A stretch of 64,000 nt of DNA from Leptolyngbya sp. PCC 7375 (GCF_000316115.1 NZ_JH993797.1:3892486-3956485), one strand, 5' to 3'. Shown: positions 28,771 through 37,468, counted from the first letter of the stretch. Notes: generated by a model from the sequence alone, not told the origin. Numbers and translations are program-made.

Positions 28771-28815
28771 AAGCCTTCAACGAGAATTGAACTCGTGACC
28801 TCTCCCTTGCCAAGG
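28771..28815 (-). repeat. tRNA-Thr 3' fragment, probable old attachment site
   Basis: These 45 bases match the 3' end of the tRNA-Thr genes at 29252 and 54105 with one mismatch (in the anticodon), and the match ends at the anticodon stem-loop. This is the expected trace of a tyrosine-recombinase element that entered the tRNA-Thr gene: the intact gene stays on one side and a 3' fragment marks the far side. Confidence 0.8.
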
Positions 28816-28897
28816 ACTATAAGCTATATACAGCAAGGGTTTCATTGAATTTTTGCGTTCTGTGGCCTGTCGTTTTTGCACAGGAATAGCACAGTAA

Positions 28898-29206
28898 ATG
28901 GCCAAAGGTATTCGACCCCGGACACGTTCGAAAAAATTGTATATACGGTTCAAACACCAAGGCATTGAGTTCTATAAGCAATGGGAGTTAGCGGACAATC
29001 CAGAGCACGTTGCGTGCATGGAATACATATATAAGTGCATCAGTCAGGAAGTAGGGGCTAATAGGTTTACGGACCTAGAAAAGTACTTTGTAGATGCTGA
29101 ACTGTGGGACTGGATGAAGATTCATTCTGCGATCGCAAAAAAGCCTGAAAACTCCACAAATCGAAGCTTGGCTCATAAGCTTCACATGGGCACCTCGATT
29201 AATTAG
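28898..29206 (+). pseudogene. Integrase N-terminal remnant (arm-binding-domain-like)
   Basis: A 102-residue ORF that begins MAKGIRPRTRSKKLYIRFKH and has the pattern of the short N-terminal arm-binding domain of phage-type tyrosine recombinases (a basic beta strand, 'x-Y-I-R-F-x-x-x-G', then DNPEHVACMEYIYKCI). It stops before any catalytic domain. Lying between the 45 bp tRNA-Thr fragment and the intact tRNA-Thr gene, it is most simply the stub of the integrase of an older, otherwise lost element. It might instead be a free-standing small DNA-binding protein. Confidence 0.5.
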
Positions 29207-29251
29207 CACTGCTCTAGCACAGTCTACAATCTGTAAAGTCGCAGAACGTAA

Positions 29252-29323
<72 letters not shown>

Positions 29324-29338
29324 AAAAAGACTATGTGG

Positions 29339-29420
29339 TGGGCCGTGTTGGATTCGAACCAACGTAGGCGTAGCCAGCGGATTTACAGTCCGCCCCCATT
29401 AACCACTCGGGCAACGACCC
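29339..29420 (-). tRNA. trnY: tRNA-Tyr (GTA), left copy
   Basis: An 82-base class II tRNA on the minus strand with a long variable arm; anticodon GTA. Identical to 54192-54273. Confidence 0.95.
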
Positions 29421-29452
29421 TCTACCACATACACCGATAAATATACCGGCAA

Positions 29453-29495
29453 TGCCAGGAGGCGGACTTGAACCGCCGACACGAGGATTTTCAGT
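29453..29495 (-). pseudogene. tRNA-Phe 3' fragment at attL
   Basis: The 3' 43 bases of tRNA-Phe (anticodon loop, T arm, acceptor 3' strand) are present; the 5' part is absent, replaced by element sequence. It cannot give a functional tRNA. Confidence 0.92.
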
Positions 29496-29678
29496 GAATA
29501 CCGGCATGATGAGTTGCATAGACTTAGAGCTATGCAAACTATTGTCTATCTCGCTCAATTTAAAAAATGGCTTGCTCCGCACACCAATCCAGAGGCTTGC
29601 CTGGGTTTCTTTGTTTAGCGTTTTGAATCAGTCGATTATTCGTTGCTGGATGGTGCGTCAGACTATTCAACTTTTTTA

Positions 29679-30014
29679 TCAAGTGCTTACTAACCTGGTC
29701 TTGTGCGCTCGATTTTTTTTGATGCGATGGCTGAGTAGGGTGTTGTGAGTGTAAAGATTTACGCCTAGTGGTGACTGGAGTTGAACTAGCTCCCTGTTGC
29801 GGTCGTTTTTTGAATCGTTGCACCCTGGTTGTGTTGTCAGCTTTTTGACGCGGTTTTTGCTGATAACGCTGCGGCGCTGATGTTTTGATTGGTCTCCGAA
29901 CCTTAGTTTTGGAAGTGACTCTAAAAAAGGACGACCTTCACGTATACATTTCTGACGCTGTAGATACAGAAATGCAATGACTGCCCACGCCAACAAAGCT
30001 AGTAGTGCATCCAT
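29679..30014 (-). CDS. Small membrane-anchored basic protein, unknown
   Basis: A possible 111-residue protein with an N-terminal membrane helix (LLALLAWAVIAFLYL) and a long basic, Lys/Arg/Ser-rich rest. An overlapping minus-strand frame at 29560-29823 is also basic and Ser/Gln-rich, so the true gene may have a frameshift joining the two. I do not recognise a family. It is the outermost gene at the left end of the element. Confidence 0.45.
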   Translation of the reverse strand: MDALLALLAWAVIAFLYLQRQKCIREGRPFLESLPKLRFGDQSKHQRRSVISKNRVKKLTTQPGCNDSKNDRNRELVQLQSPLGVNLYTHNTLLSHRIKKNRAHKTRLVST

Positions 30015-30133
30015 AACTTATTGAATTATGAATTTCATGAATTTATTCAACCCAAAGCACCAAAAGCTGAGTTCTGGCCATTTAATAAGTGTGCTGAGTA
30101 CAATGTACTAGTACAAAGCTATTATCAAGTATT

Positions 30134-30442
30134 ATGGCTATCCCCATTTCAAGAGCCGAGATACCGGATACTGCCTTAACTGACCTAGAAACGTTAGCGG
30201 TCTGGGCCTGCTCCACACTAGAGTTTATGGCTAATGGTCGTAGATATCAGGAGGCTGAAGGATTGAATGTTTTTCAATTCGATAAGTCCTTATTTCGTTC
30301 TTATACAGAGCAAAATATTGCTAGTTTCAGAATTAACGTTGCACTACAGCCTAATTTTACGTCTACAGAATACCCATCTTTGTGGGCAGCAGTACAACCA
30401 GAGTTAGACGGTACTATTCCAGCTTCCTACTTACAGGTTTAG
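30134..30442 (+). CDS. Small unknown protein, start of the rightward module
   Basis: A 102-residue protein (MAIPISRAEIPDTALTDLET...) with mixed alpha/beta character, no signal peptide or membrane helix, and low GC. I do not recognise it. A terminator-like hairpin lies 100 bp behind it, just before the large 921-residue gene. Confidence 0.6.
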   Translation: MAIPISRAEIPDTALTDLETLAVWACSTLEFMANGRRYQEAEGLNVFQFDKSLFRSYTEQNIASFRINVALQPNFTSTEYPSLWAAVQPELDGTIPASYLQV

Positions 30443-30539
30443 TAAGCTAGCCTAATAATTTAAGCACTCAATTAAATGACTTATTTGGTGCAAACACAAA
30501 CTAAGTAAGGGGTATTACATCAAATAGATTATGACAAGG

Positions 30540-30577
30540 GAAGCTGTTAGTCATTAAACTAATGGCTTCTTTTTTTG
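30540..30577 (+). terminator. Terminator-like hairpin 20 bp before the large ORF
   Basis: Stem GAAGC-TG-TTAGT / ACTAA-TG-GCTTC with a 6-base loop and seven T. Only 19 bases separate the T run from the ATG at 30597, too few for a normal promoter, so the hairpin may work as an attenuator for the downstream genes. Confidence 0.75.
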
Positions 30578-30596
30578 AGTTGTCCTTTTGTGCCTT

Positions 30597-33359
30597 ATGT
30601 CAACTAGCAATATACCCAAAGGAACATCTTTAAATATTGGACAAGGATCTACTGTTTTAACCAACGGAAATAGCCACGTACTCAGATATGGAAATGGTGC
30701 GAGTCCCGGAACAACGTTTTCTAGTAATTCCAGCTTTAGTAATCAGGTAAACAGTCGATTTACGTTAGAACGTTCTTTTTATGGCAGTAGAGGAACCGGG
30801 GGAATGCATTTCCCTGATATGCAAAGCGGCAATGCTAGAAGTGCCAGAGTAAGCGCTAGAAATCAAGCAAGTAATAGACTGAATCAATTAAATACTAATG
30901 CCAATTACAGAGGACCTGAAACGGTTGGAGAAACCGCTAGAAGAAATGCATCATTAAACAATAGTTCCTATACCCGGGGTACTGCTAGAGGGACAACAGC
31001 ATCAGGTAGAAATATTAGTAATTTTGGTAGTGCTAGAACTAACGTTTCAAGAAATGCCGGTACCGCTATTACAGGCAGTGCTAGAACTCAATCAGCAATT
31101 CAAGCCTTTAATGCGGCTAAAGCTAGAGGAATAGGAAATCAACTATTACCTAATACGAAAGGAACAACCGGTGTTAAACCTGGTGTTCGAACGAGTTTAA
31201 CGGCTGCTGGTGGAGCATTAGGGGCAGGTGCTGTACCCGCTGGAGCCCTAGGATTAACGCCGGTTGCTAGTGTAGGTGCTGGTCCACTGATTGGTTTAGG
31301 GAGTGCATCTTTAGGGTTAGGCTTATTAGTTGGAAATTCTATTTATGAAGGTTTGGGACGTCCTTTTGGTCCTTCATTAGGTGATTATATCGGTCAAGCT
31401 TTAAGCGACAATGCAGGTAAAGCAGTCCCTAGTAATGTGGGTGTTCCTGTTGACTTTCCGGAAATACCAGGTGGTCAAGAACCAGGCAGAATGTACGATG
31501 TTTCTTTCTATTCAGAGATTCTTCTAGACGGTGAACTTAGATTTAGTCGGACTGTCTCCAGTCGTTTAAGAGGGCCACTCATTAGTTTTTACAAACAAAT
31601 GGTGGCAACGTCTAATAACTCTTCTGATCCAATCGATACAAGAAGGCAATTAATTAGAATCGGTCTGGAAGGAACCAATATTAGAGGGGAACATACTGGC
31701 GGTTCAACAGCTGAATTTGCAGCCGGATGTAGCTTACCTCAAGCTGGATGCCCAGGCGTTGGCTCTCAATACACCGCAACTATCAGTGATATTCAAATAA
31801 CCCCAGCGGATGGTTTACCAGATACTGGGGGTACAGTACCTGCCCAAACAGTCAGACCACCGATTACTGCAAGATCTTCCCCATTGCCTTTACCAACAGC
31901 TACACCAACTAGTTCGCCAACCTCTACAGCTCAACCTAATACTCCTTTTGAGCCCTATATCCCAGCGTTACCTGATTTGCCACTAGGTGTCCCCCAATTA
32001 CCCACTGGGGAGCCTGATTTTATTGATAACCCAGCAATACCTGAAATAGCCCAACCAGCGCAAACACCAGCCGTTAACCCAACGACTCCTACTCCTACAC
32101 GTAGATTTGCGCCCGCTAGAAATATACCGGGTAATCCGTCTAAAGTTAGCCCATCAGAACTAGACCCTGTAGCACCGAATGAACCTGCAACAGTCCCTAG
32201 TACAGACCCTTTGCAGGCAAAAACAGTACAAGAAAATACGGTTATTGAACGATTACGAAGGATACAAGAGGAACAAAGTAATCCACTAACAGATTTACTG
32301 ATTCCAGGCTTAGCCATCACCCCAGGTTTAAGGCAGAACCCAGGAACGCCTTTAGTCCCCGAAAGGAAAACCAACCCTGGCACTAATTTGCCGCAAACAG
32401 GGAAATCAGGCTCTTGCGGATGCAATGGGGGCATTAATGCTCACACGGATGATGTGATCGGGCAATTAGATAAACGCCTAAACGATAAATTAGACGCGCT
32501 TCAACAAGGGTCTCAAAACGCTCAGCTGGCAGCTATTTTAGCGAAGTTGTTGGAGATGGAAAATTTTGCTAAAAAGGCCTGGCAAAACACGCATCTCGAT
32601 AAGCTCATTAATCTACTGACCCTCGTCACAGTGCTCCATAATGGCGCGATGATCAGCCGTGACATTGGCGAAACGCTGGGCTATGTCGTGAGTAATGCTC
32701 TGGCTGCAATTGGCGTCAAAGACGAAGGCGGCAACGCCTTGGATATCAATGAATTAGTCGGTGGCAGCATAGAGAATTTCATCAAATCAGTAGTTGGTGA
32801 AGATGTCTATGAAGACACCCGCACTGCATGGCAAAAGGCCAATCGCGTGCTTCAGGCTGGGTCAAATATTATCTGGACGCTCCGCAGTATCAACGACACC
32901 ACACAGGACGTCATGGAATGGACCGCTGAAAACACTGGCAAAATTGGCAACGCGCTTAAAAAATGGGGCGTTGTGGGTGAACGCGCCTACCCATGGATGT
33001 CTGAACGGGTAAAAGCTCAAGACTTCTACCGTCGTAAATTCAGCCGAGTGTTTGATGGACTTGAGACCGCCGAGAACACAGCCAGCAGCTTAGCGGTTGT
33101 CACTTCAGACGTCCGTGAAATACAAGAAGAGGTCACGGAGCTAGGTGAGGCCAGGACGCGATTCACCGATGCCGTCACCGCCTTTGGCCCAGAGGATACG
33201 CCAGGCCTGGATGAGGAAAATCAACTACCGACCAGTGCACCTGAAAACCAGCCGATCCAGGTAGCCGAAGAAGACGCCGAAGGGGTTAGCCAGAGCCCCA
33301 ACGTTGCGATCGCAACCGATGCTCAAAGAGGAGATCCACCCGACGATGACACTCCCTGA
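30597..33359 (+). CDS. Large mosaic protein, unknown (921 residues)
   Basis: A protein of about 920 residues from the ATG at 30597. Part 1 (1-200) is rich in Ser, Asn, Arg and Gly with repeated short blocks (SARTxxxRN). Part 2 (about 200-255) is Gly/Ala-rich and hydrophobic, like a membrane-inserting segment. Part 3 (about 400-560) is Pro/Thr-rich linker. Part 4 (about 600-900) is alpha-helical, starting SGSCGCNGGINAHTDDVIG, with HNGAMISRDIGETLGYVVSN and a Glu-rich coiled-coil-like end. Base composition changes from AT-rich to GC-richer near 32450, the start of part 4, suggesting a fusion or a recombination joint. It may be a surface, tape-like or pilot-like protein; nothing proves it. Confidence 0.75.
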   Translation: MSTSNIPKGTSLNIGQGSTVLTNGNSHVLRYGNGASPGTTFSSNSSFSNQVNSRFTLERSFYGSRGTGGMHFPDMQSGNARSARVSARNQASNRLNQLNTNANYRGPETVGETARRNASLNNSSYTRGTARGTTASGRNISNFGSARTNVSRNAGTAITGSARTQSAIQAFNAAKARGIGNQLLPNTKGTTGVKPGVRTSLTAAGGALGAGAVPAGALGLTPVASVGAGPLIGLGSASLGLGLLVGNSIYEGLGRPFGPSLGDYIGQALSDNAGKAVPSNVGVPVDFPEIPGGQEPGRMYDVSFYSEILLDGELRFSRTVSSRLRGPLISFYKQMVATSNNSSDPIDTRRQLIRIGLEGTNIRGEHTGGSTAEFAAGCSLPQAGCPGVGSQYTATISDIQITPADGLPDTGGTVPAQTVRPPITARSSPLPLPTATPTSSPTSTAQPNTPFEPYIPALPDLPLGVPQLPTGEPDFIDNPAIPEIAQPAQTPAVNPTTPTPTRRFAPARNIPGNPSKVSPSELDPVAPNEPATVPSTDPLQAKTVQENTVIERLRRIQEEQSNPLTDLLIPGLAITPGLRQNPGTPLVPERKTNPGTNLPQTGKSGSCGCNGGINAHTDDVIGQLDKRLNDKLDALQQGSQNAQLAAILAKLLEMENFAKKAWQNTHLDKLINLLTLVTVLHNGAMISRDIGETLGYVVSNALAAIGVKDEGGNALDINELVGGSIENFIKSVVGEDVYEDTRTAWQKANRVLQAGSNIIWTLRSINDTTQDVMEWTAENTGKIGNALKKWGVVGERAYPWMSERVKAQDFYRRKFSRVFDGLETAENTASSLAVVTSDVREIQEEVTELGEARTRFTDAVTAFGPEDTPGLDEENQLPTSAPENQPIQVAEEDAEGVSQSPNVAIATDAQRGDPPDDDTP

Positions 33360-34182
33360 TAACTTTTCACCCGTTGAACACCTTCAAGACACCATTCGCC
33401 GCACATTCAGAACCGAGGTTCGAGAATGGTTTCGGGACTTAGACTTAGACGGCGATCTGGATATCAACACACCCCGGAGCAGTCTGGCTTTGGCATGTGA
33501 GCACCGGGACGACGACAGCTTTAACATGACGATCGGGCGGATACTGCTGTTTGAGACATTGCGCGGCAGGTTTGCTGATCGTCTGGTCGGTGGCAGCGAT
33601 GATGTAGGCACTACGCGATATCGAACTGATGTTAGGAGACGTACGCGACCTAAAATCAACCTCTACTTTCTCGAAGACGCCAACGACGTAGAGCCAGGGT
33701 ATGCACCCATATATGGCCGTATAGGGTTTAGATTGATGAACCACACACCAAGCACAATTAACCCATCGGTTGCTCAGACCTACGCTCAACGCATTCGATC
33801 CACCTTTTTGACCGGTGGTGGATTTGTGTGGAAGAAGGGTAAAAACATGTATACCTACAGCGACTGGGACAAAGGATATCAGCTGCAGTTGCTATGTAGG
33901 ACTGAAGCTGAAGGACGGCGAGTCACTGAGGCTGTTCTGGACATCCAAAACGATACGCCGGAATGGGCTTACTTTAATGAAAAAGTCAATTCAGAACCTG
34001 CTGAGGCATTTCCGACCATTCCAGACATTGACTTGGTGTACGGACAGAGCAGACGTCAGCCCAGGCGTAGACCCGTGGCTGACGTTCGTTTTCAATACGC
34101 AAGCTTGGAAGTGTTAGGTGTGCCGAATCCAATCATATTGGTAGATCGTACAGGCGTACTGCCAACGCCACTCGTTAGCTAG
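33346..34182 (+). CDS. Unknown protein, 278 residues
   Basis: Read from the ATG at 33346, 12 bases after AAAGAGGAG; longer starts at 33304 (TTG) and 33319 exist. It overlaps the end of the 921-residue gene by 14 bp, so the two are coupled. It contains an Asp-rich stretch (FRDLDLDGDLDINTPRSS) that looks like a calcium loop, a Tyr/Trp-rich middle and an Arg-rich patch near residue 240. There is no signal peptide or helix bundle. No family recognised. Confidence 0.7.
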   Translation: MTLPDNFSPVEHLQDTIRRTFRTEVREWFRDLDLDGDLDINTPRSSLALACEHRDDDSFNMTIGRILLFETLRGRFADRLVGGSDDVGTTRYRTDVRRRTRPKINLYFLEDANDVEPGYAPIYGRIGFRLMNHTPSTINPSVAQTYAQRIRSTFLTGGGFVWKKGKNMYTYSDWDKGYQLQLLCRTEAEGRRVTEAVLDIQNDTPEWAYFNEKVNSEPAEAFPTIPDIDLVYGQSRRQPRRRPVADVRFQYASLEVLGVPNPIILVDRTGVLPTPLVS

Positions 34183-34294
34183 ACGATTGGCGCTATCTAC
34201 AAAAAATCACTGCAAAGGTTAAACCTTTCAGACTGAATTTATCAACCATTTTCATGAGTTACAACGGGTTCAAATCCGTTACTGTACCCTTGCT

Positions 34295-34831
34295 ATGACC
34301 CGTTACTCTGACATCCGTCGAGGCGCTCAGCTCAATGAAGCGCTAACCAATTATGTGAACTACTTAAGCACACCCCGCGTTCCAAACGTGGGCGGTGGCA
34401 CGCCTAGAGGGAATCAAACTACGTTATATCTAACGCCGTTTGGGCAAGACTTGGATGCGAACACCCGTGTATCAGCCAAAGCCAGCGATGACAGTTATGC
34501 AGCGCTGCAAACCTATATCGTCACGGGTAACGGGGCTGAAGCGGTCACAACCTTAGGTACCGATACGCTGGTTGAACTTAAAAAATTCCGTGCTGCCAGA
34601 GTTGTTTGGTTCCGAAATCCAACGCGCACTGTGCAGGTGGCAACGTCAAATGTTACGAATCAGCGCTATCTGAAATACAACGGCGACCGCGATAGTTGCC
34701 CATTTGGTCGAGCGACTGAAACCGATGACCAAATGGATGTGTTCAATGCCATCAAGGCCGATATCTTGGCACAAAACAACACCTTGGTTATCAATCGAGT
34801 GTCGTTAACCCGCGAGAAAATCGGAGCCTAA
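34295..34831 (+). CDS. Unknown protein, 178 residues
   Basis: A 178-residue, beta-rich protein (TTLYLTPFGQDLDANTRVSA, then KKFRAARVVWFRNPTRTVQV) with no signal peptide. The size, Thr/Asn/Asp-rich strands and place in a run of small proteins would suit a virion or surface-assembly protein, but I recognise no family. A 110 bp gap with a small hairpin (AACGG / CCGTT, 34262-34279) precedes it. Confidence 0.65.
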   Translation: MTRYSDIRRGAQLNEALTNYVNYLSTPRVPNVGGGTPRGNQTTLYLTPFGQDLDANTRVSAKASDDSYAALQTYIVTGNGAEAVTTLGTDTLVELKKFRAARVVWFRNPTRTVQVATSNVTNQRYLKYNGDRDSCPFGRATETDDQMDVFNAIKADILAQNNTLVINRVSLTREKIGA

Positions 34832-34835
34832 AGTC

Positions 34836-35126
34836 GTGGACATTCTCGATCCATTGATGACCTGGTACCGGGAAAATCCCGACTATGATGCTCGGGACGC
34901 TCGTAATGAAGCTCAGCTACTTTACGAGCGTCAAGGTGCCATTGAAGATCTGCTAGAAGGCAAGGTCAAGGCCGATGAAGTCTTAGACCGGCTAGACCAG
35001 CAGGGCATTAATGCGGCTGCCTATGCCGATACGGTGTGTGCGCAGATTGAGGTCATCATCGACAATGGCATCGCTTACACATCTAATGATGCCGGTCTAT
35101 TACTGCCCAGTGGGGTATTGCTGTAG
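34836..35126 (+). CDS. Unknown small protein, 96 residues
   Basis: Starts with GTG, 4 bases behind the previous stop. The first 55 residues are helical and charged (ARNEAQLLYERQGAIEDLLEGKVKADEVLDRL, given here only as a description of composition), the rest is mixed. No family recognised. It is part of the tight rightward cluster 34.3-37.1 kb. Confidence 0.6.
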   Translation: MDILDPLMTWYRENPDYDARDARNEAQLLYERQGAIEDLLEGKVKADEVLDRLDQQGINAAAYADTVCAQIEVIIDNGIAYTSNDAGLLLPSGVLL

Positions 35127-35128
35127 GC

Positions 35129-35566
35129 ATGAGCTGGGAACTGATATCTGACATAGAGCCAGGGTTTGACTGGGTCACCCTAGACACTCCACTGATTGGA
35201 GAGCAAACGCTTAGGGTTGAGCAAGACTGGTCCTACGCGGGTCCATTCCCAGGCAAAGCCTATGCCCTGATTGTTCAACAGTTTCCAGACGATTCTCTGT
35301 ACGGGTTTCGGCGGTTTTACCCCTACAGAGACCCAAGGCTTTTCACGCCCACCATTCCTGACTTTTTAGAAGCGACTGGCTGGAGTGTTTATAGACTACG
35401 GCTGAAACACAACTTATATGCACGGTATCAGGCCGATGCGAACTGGCGTTTTCGGATCTATCAATGGTCCGGGTCCCCACCGCCGCCTGTTACAGCAGAC
35501 CCAGGTATCGGCCTAAATGATCCTTCAATCCCTGACCTAATCTACGATGGCGGACAAGAAGTTTGA
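35129..35566 (+). CDS. Unknown protein, 145 residues
   Basis: Starts 2 bases after the previous stop. Rich in aromatic residues (YGFRRFYPYRDPRLF, then WRFRIYQWSG) and Pro, which suggests a beta-sandwich structural protein. No signal peptide. No family recognised. The following gene begins inside its last 20 bases. Confidence 0.6.
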   Translation: MSWELISDIEPGFDWVTLDTPLIGEQTLRVEQDWSYAGPFPGKAYALIVQQFPDDSLYGFRRFYPYRDPRLFTPTIPDFLEATGWSVYRLRLKHNLYARYQADANWRFRIYQWSGSPPPPVTADPGIGLNDPSIPDLIYDGGQEV

Positions 35567-36179
35567 TGTCGTACTCCTAGCGCGACGTGTGGAGGGTGTT
35601 GAGGCTCCCAACTCCATCAAATATGGGGAAGTCGTTCAATGCCCTGATGCCAATCATGGCGAAGGCGCTGTTTATATCGGTCGGCCAGACGAAACGCCGA
35701 TGCGGTTCAACCAGGCCACAAATCCGCAAGAGGTTTACTTGACGGTGCCTGAGCAGGCGAGCGATTTGTTTATTTCGACTAAAGAGACCAATCGCAACAT
35801 ACCGTGGACGACGACCCCTAGAGCCTCTAATGATGTTTGCTATCGCATTGGTAACGACATCACATTATCGCCAGATGGGAAAGACATCACACTGCCGATT
35901 GGGACCTTCGACATTTGGTATCGAATTCATTTTTCAACCATGGAAGGCTATGCCGTGATTGCCATCTTGGATAGCACCACCTTGGAGCCACTGAACAAAA
36001 GCTCGGTGGGTGTGGCTGAACCGGGCAAAGAACCCGGCAAAATCCGGGAATCCATAGGCCGAGCGGTCTTTTTTGTGACGTCACCGATCACCATTAGCGT
36101 CGGAGTTGAGTATGCGGATTCGACTGAGGATAAACGGCTGAGTTGGTGGGAATGCTGGTGTCACATACAGAAACGCTGA
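35547..36179 (+). CDS. Unknown protein, 210 residues
   Basis: Overlaps the previous gene by 20 bp. Beta-rich with repeated short strands; blocks such as GEVVQCPDANHGEGAVYIGR and VYLTVPEQASDLFIST read like the barrel or sandwich folds of phage receptor or capsid-decorating proteins. That is an impression from composition, not homology. It overlaps the next start codon (TGATG). Confidence 0.6.
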   Translation: MADKKFDVVLLARRVEGVEAPNSIKYGEVVQCPDANHGEGAVYIGRPDETPMRFNQATNPQEVYLTVPEQASDLFISTKETNRNIPWTTTPRASNDVCYRIGNDITLSPDGKDITLPIGTFDIWYRIHFSTMEGYAVIAILDSTTLEPLNKSSVGVAEPGKEPGKIRESIGRAVFFVTSPITISVGVEYADSTEDKRLSWWECWCHIQKR

Positions 36180-36373
36180 TGGGCAGCATACCCCCTGGGC
36201 AGATTGCCCCTATGGGGAATGCAAAATTACCTGTCAAGCAGCTGCAAACGCTCCTGATTAGCCTCAACAATCAGGCGGTTGAGATTTCAATTCGTGATGG
36301 ATTTCTGGAAATAAAAAACCTCACTGACCACACGGTTTTTTATGCTGGCTCCTGTTTACAGCCAGACGATTAA
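36179..36373 (+). CDS. Unknown small protein, 64 residues
   Basis: The ATG overlaps the previous TGA (TGATG), which favours 36179 over the GTG at 36143. A short beta-rich protein (AVEISIRDGFLEIKNLTDHT) with no signal peptide. No family recognised. Confidence 0.55.
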   Translation: MGSIPPGQIAPMGNAKLPVKQLQTLLISLNNQAVEISIRDGFLEIKNLTDHTVFYAGSCLQPDD

Positions 36374-36386
36374 GCTCAAGTGGCAC

Positions 36387-37148
36387 ATGGCAATGCTACA
36401 AATCCTTGAGTACAGGCCAGGGCGAGATCAGCCCATTAGACACACGATCAATTTGGCCCTCCTACCGGCCACCATTGGGCGATGGGACCAGGCGACCTAC
36501 CCAGTGGCTGTTGGCATGGACCCACGACTCGTATTTGTGCGCTCGATTTCTCGTATCCATGCCACGGTGTACCGTGAGGGTGACCAAATCATGCTCAAAG
36601 ATGGGGGTGACCAACCGAGTCGGAACGGCCTCTGGCGCAATGGCGTGCAATTGAATCGTCCCGTGCGGATTTATGAAGGCTGTGAGTATGCGCTAGTGCC
36701 CAGGACAGGTGACTATGGGCTACTCCTTAAGTGGCCCGTCACTGAACCGATCAATGACTATCCCACCCTGGGGCTTGAAGATGTGGATAGTTTGAAAGCG
36801 GAGTTAAAGGACTCTGACGAACAAATAGCGACCCTGACGACGCAAGTTGACCAGTTGACGATTCAGCAGGGGGCCACCCGTGATACAGCGCTCTCGCTAC
36901 AGAAAGAGGTCATTACGATCAAAACTGAACTCAGAACTGTGAAAGCCAAAAATCTGCGCCAAGACTCACGGTTGAAGCAGCAGAACCGGTGGCTATTAGG
37001 CCTGGCTATCGTTGTGTTGGCGGCCACCTCGCTATTGCTGTTCGGCGATTCCGATACGCTGGAGCTGATTTGCAAAACCGTGCTGTCCGTGATCGGCATT
37101 GTCAGCGCGATCGCAGGCTTCAATCATGAAAAAACATCCCAGAATTAA
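36387..37148 (+). CDS. FHA-domain, coiled-coil, membrane protein
   Basis: About 253 residues from the ATG at 36387 (an overlapping ATG at 36342 adds 15). Residues 20-110 form an FHA domain: the Gly-Arg (TIGRW), SRIHA and SRNGLWRNGV motifs are in the right order, so it should bind phosphothreonine peptides. A coiled coil follows (about 130-200), then two hydrophobic segments (LLGLAIVVLAATSLLLF and CKTVLSVIGIVSAIAGF). It ends the rightward cluster. A membrane-anchored phosphopeptide reader in a mobile element is unusual; it may dock the other cluster products to the membrane under kinase control. Confidence 0.78.
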   Translation: MAMLQILEYRPGRDQPIRHTINLALLPATIGRWDQATYPVAVGMDPRLVFVRSISRIHATVYREGDQIMLKDGGDQPSRNGLWRNGVQLNRPVRIYEGCEYALVPRTGDYGLLLKWPVTEPINDYPTLGLEDVDSLKAELKDSDEQIATLTTQVDQLTIQQGATRDTALSLQKEVITIKTELRTVKAKNLRQDSRLKQQNRWLLGLAIVVLAATSLLLFGDSDTLELICKTVLSVIGIVSAIAGFNHEKTSQN

Positions 37149-37468
37149 TCTGACTGGGTGCGAGCGATGACAGACCAAAGGAGCCCAGATAGCCGACCCA
37201 CAAGGCTCTTAGAAATTGCACTCAAAATATTAAAAATTCATCAGAGGGGTTAGGATTTAAATATCCTGATGCTAATCTGAGGGGGTTAGACGAACCTTGA
37301 AAACCTAATTCTTCCGTTGACCCCCTCAGATTGATTACTGTGAGGGACATTCAAACGTTTTTCACAGGGTCTTATTGGGAGTCATTTTCGATTGTGTGGG
37401 GTCAGTTTTGCCCCCCTCAGATTTAGGTATCTGGAAAGCCCTAACCACAGTAGTTTCAAAAGGTAGGG
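37149..37468 (+). promoter_or_regulatory. CRISPR leader region
   Basis: An AT-rich 320 bp region directly left of the first repeat. It carries an exact 12 bp inverted repeat, AATCTGAGGGGG at 37274 and CCCCCTCAGATT at 37321, and a third partial copy near 37412. Array degeneracy at the right end places the leader here. Confidence 0.65.

Noticed and set aside
29331..29582. 83-residue ORF over the tRNA-Tyr region (and its twin at 54184-54426)
   Set aside because: These are translations of tRNA genes in the minus strand.
34255..34285. tRNA T-arm-like sequence (GGTTCAAATCC) before the 178-residue gene
   Set aside because: The stem closes with an 8-base loop and no matching acceptor, D or anticodon arm can be drawn, so it is not a tRNA gene.
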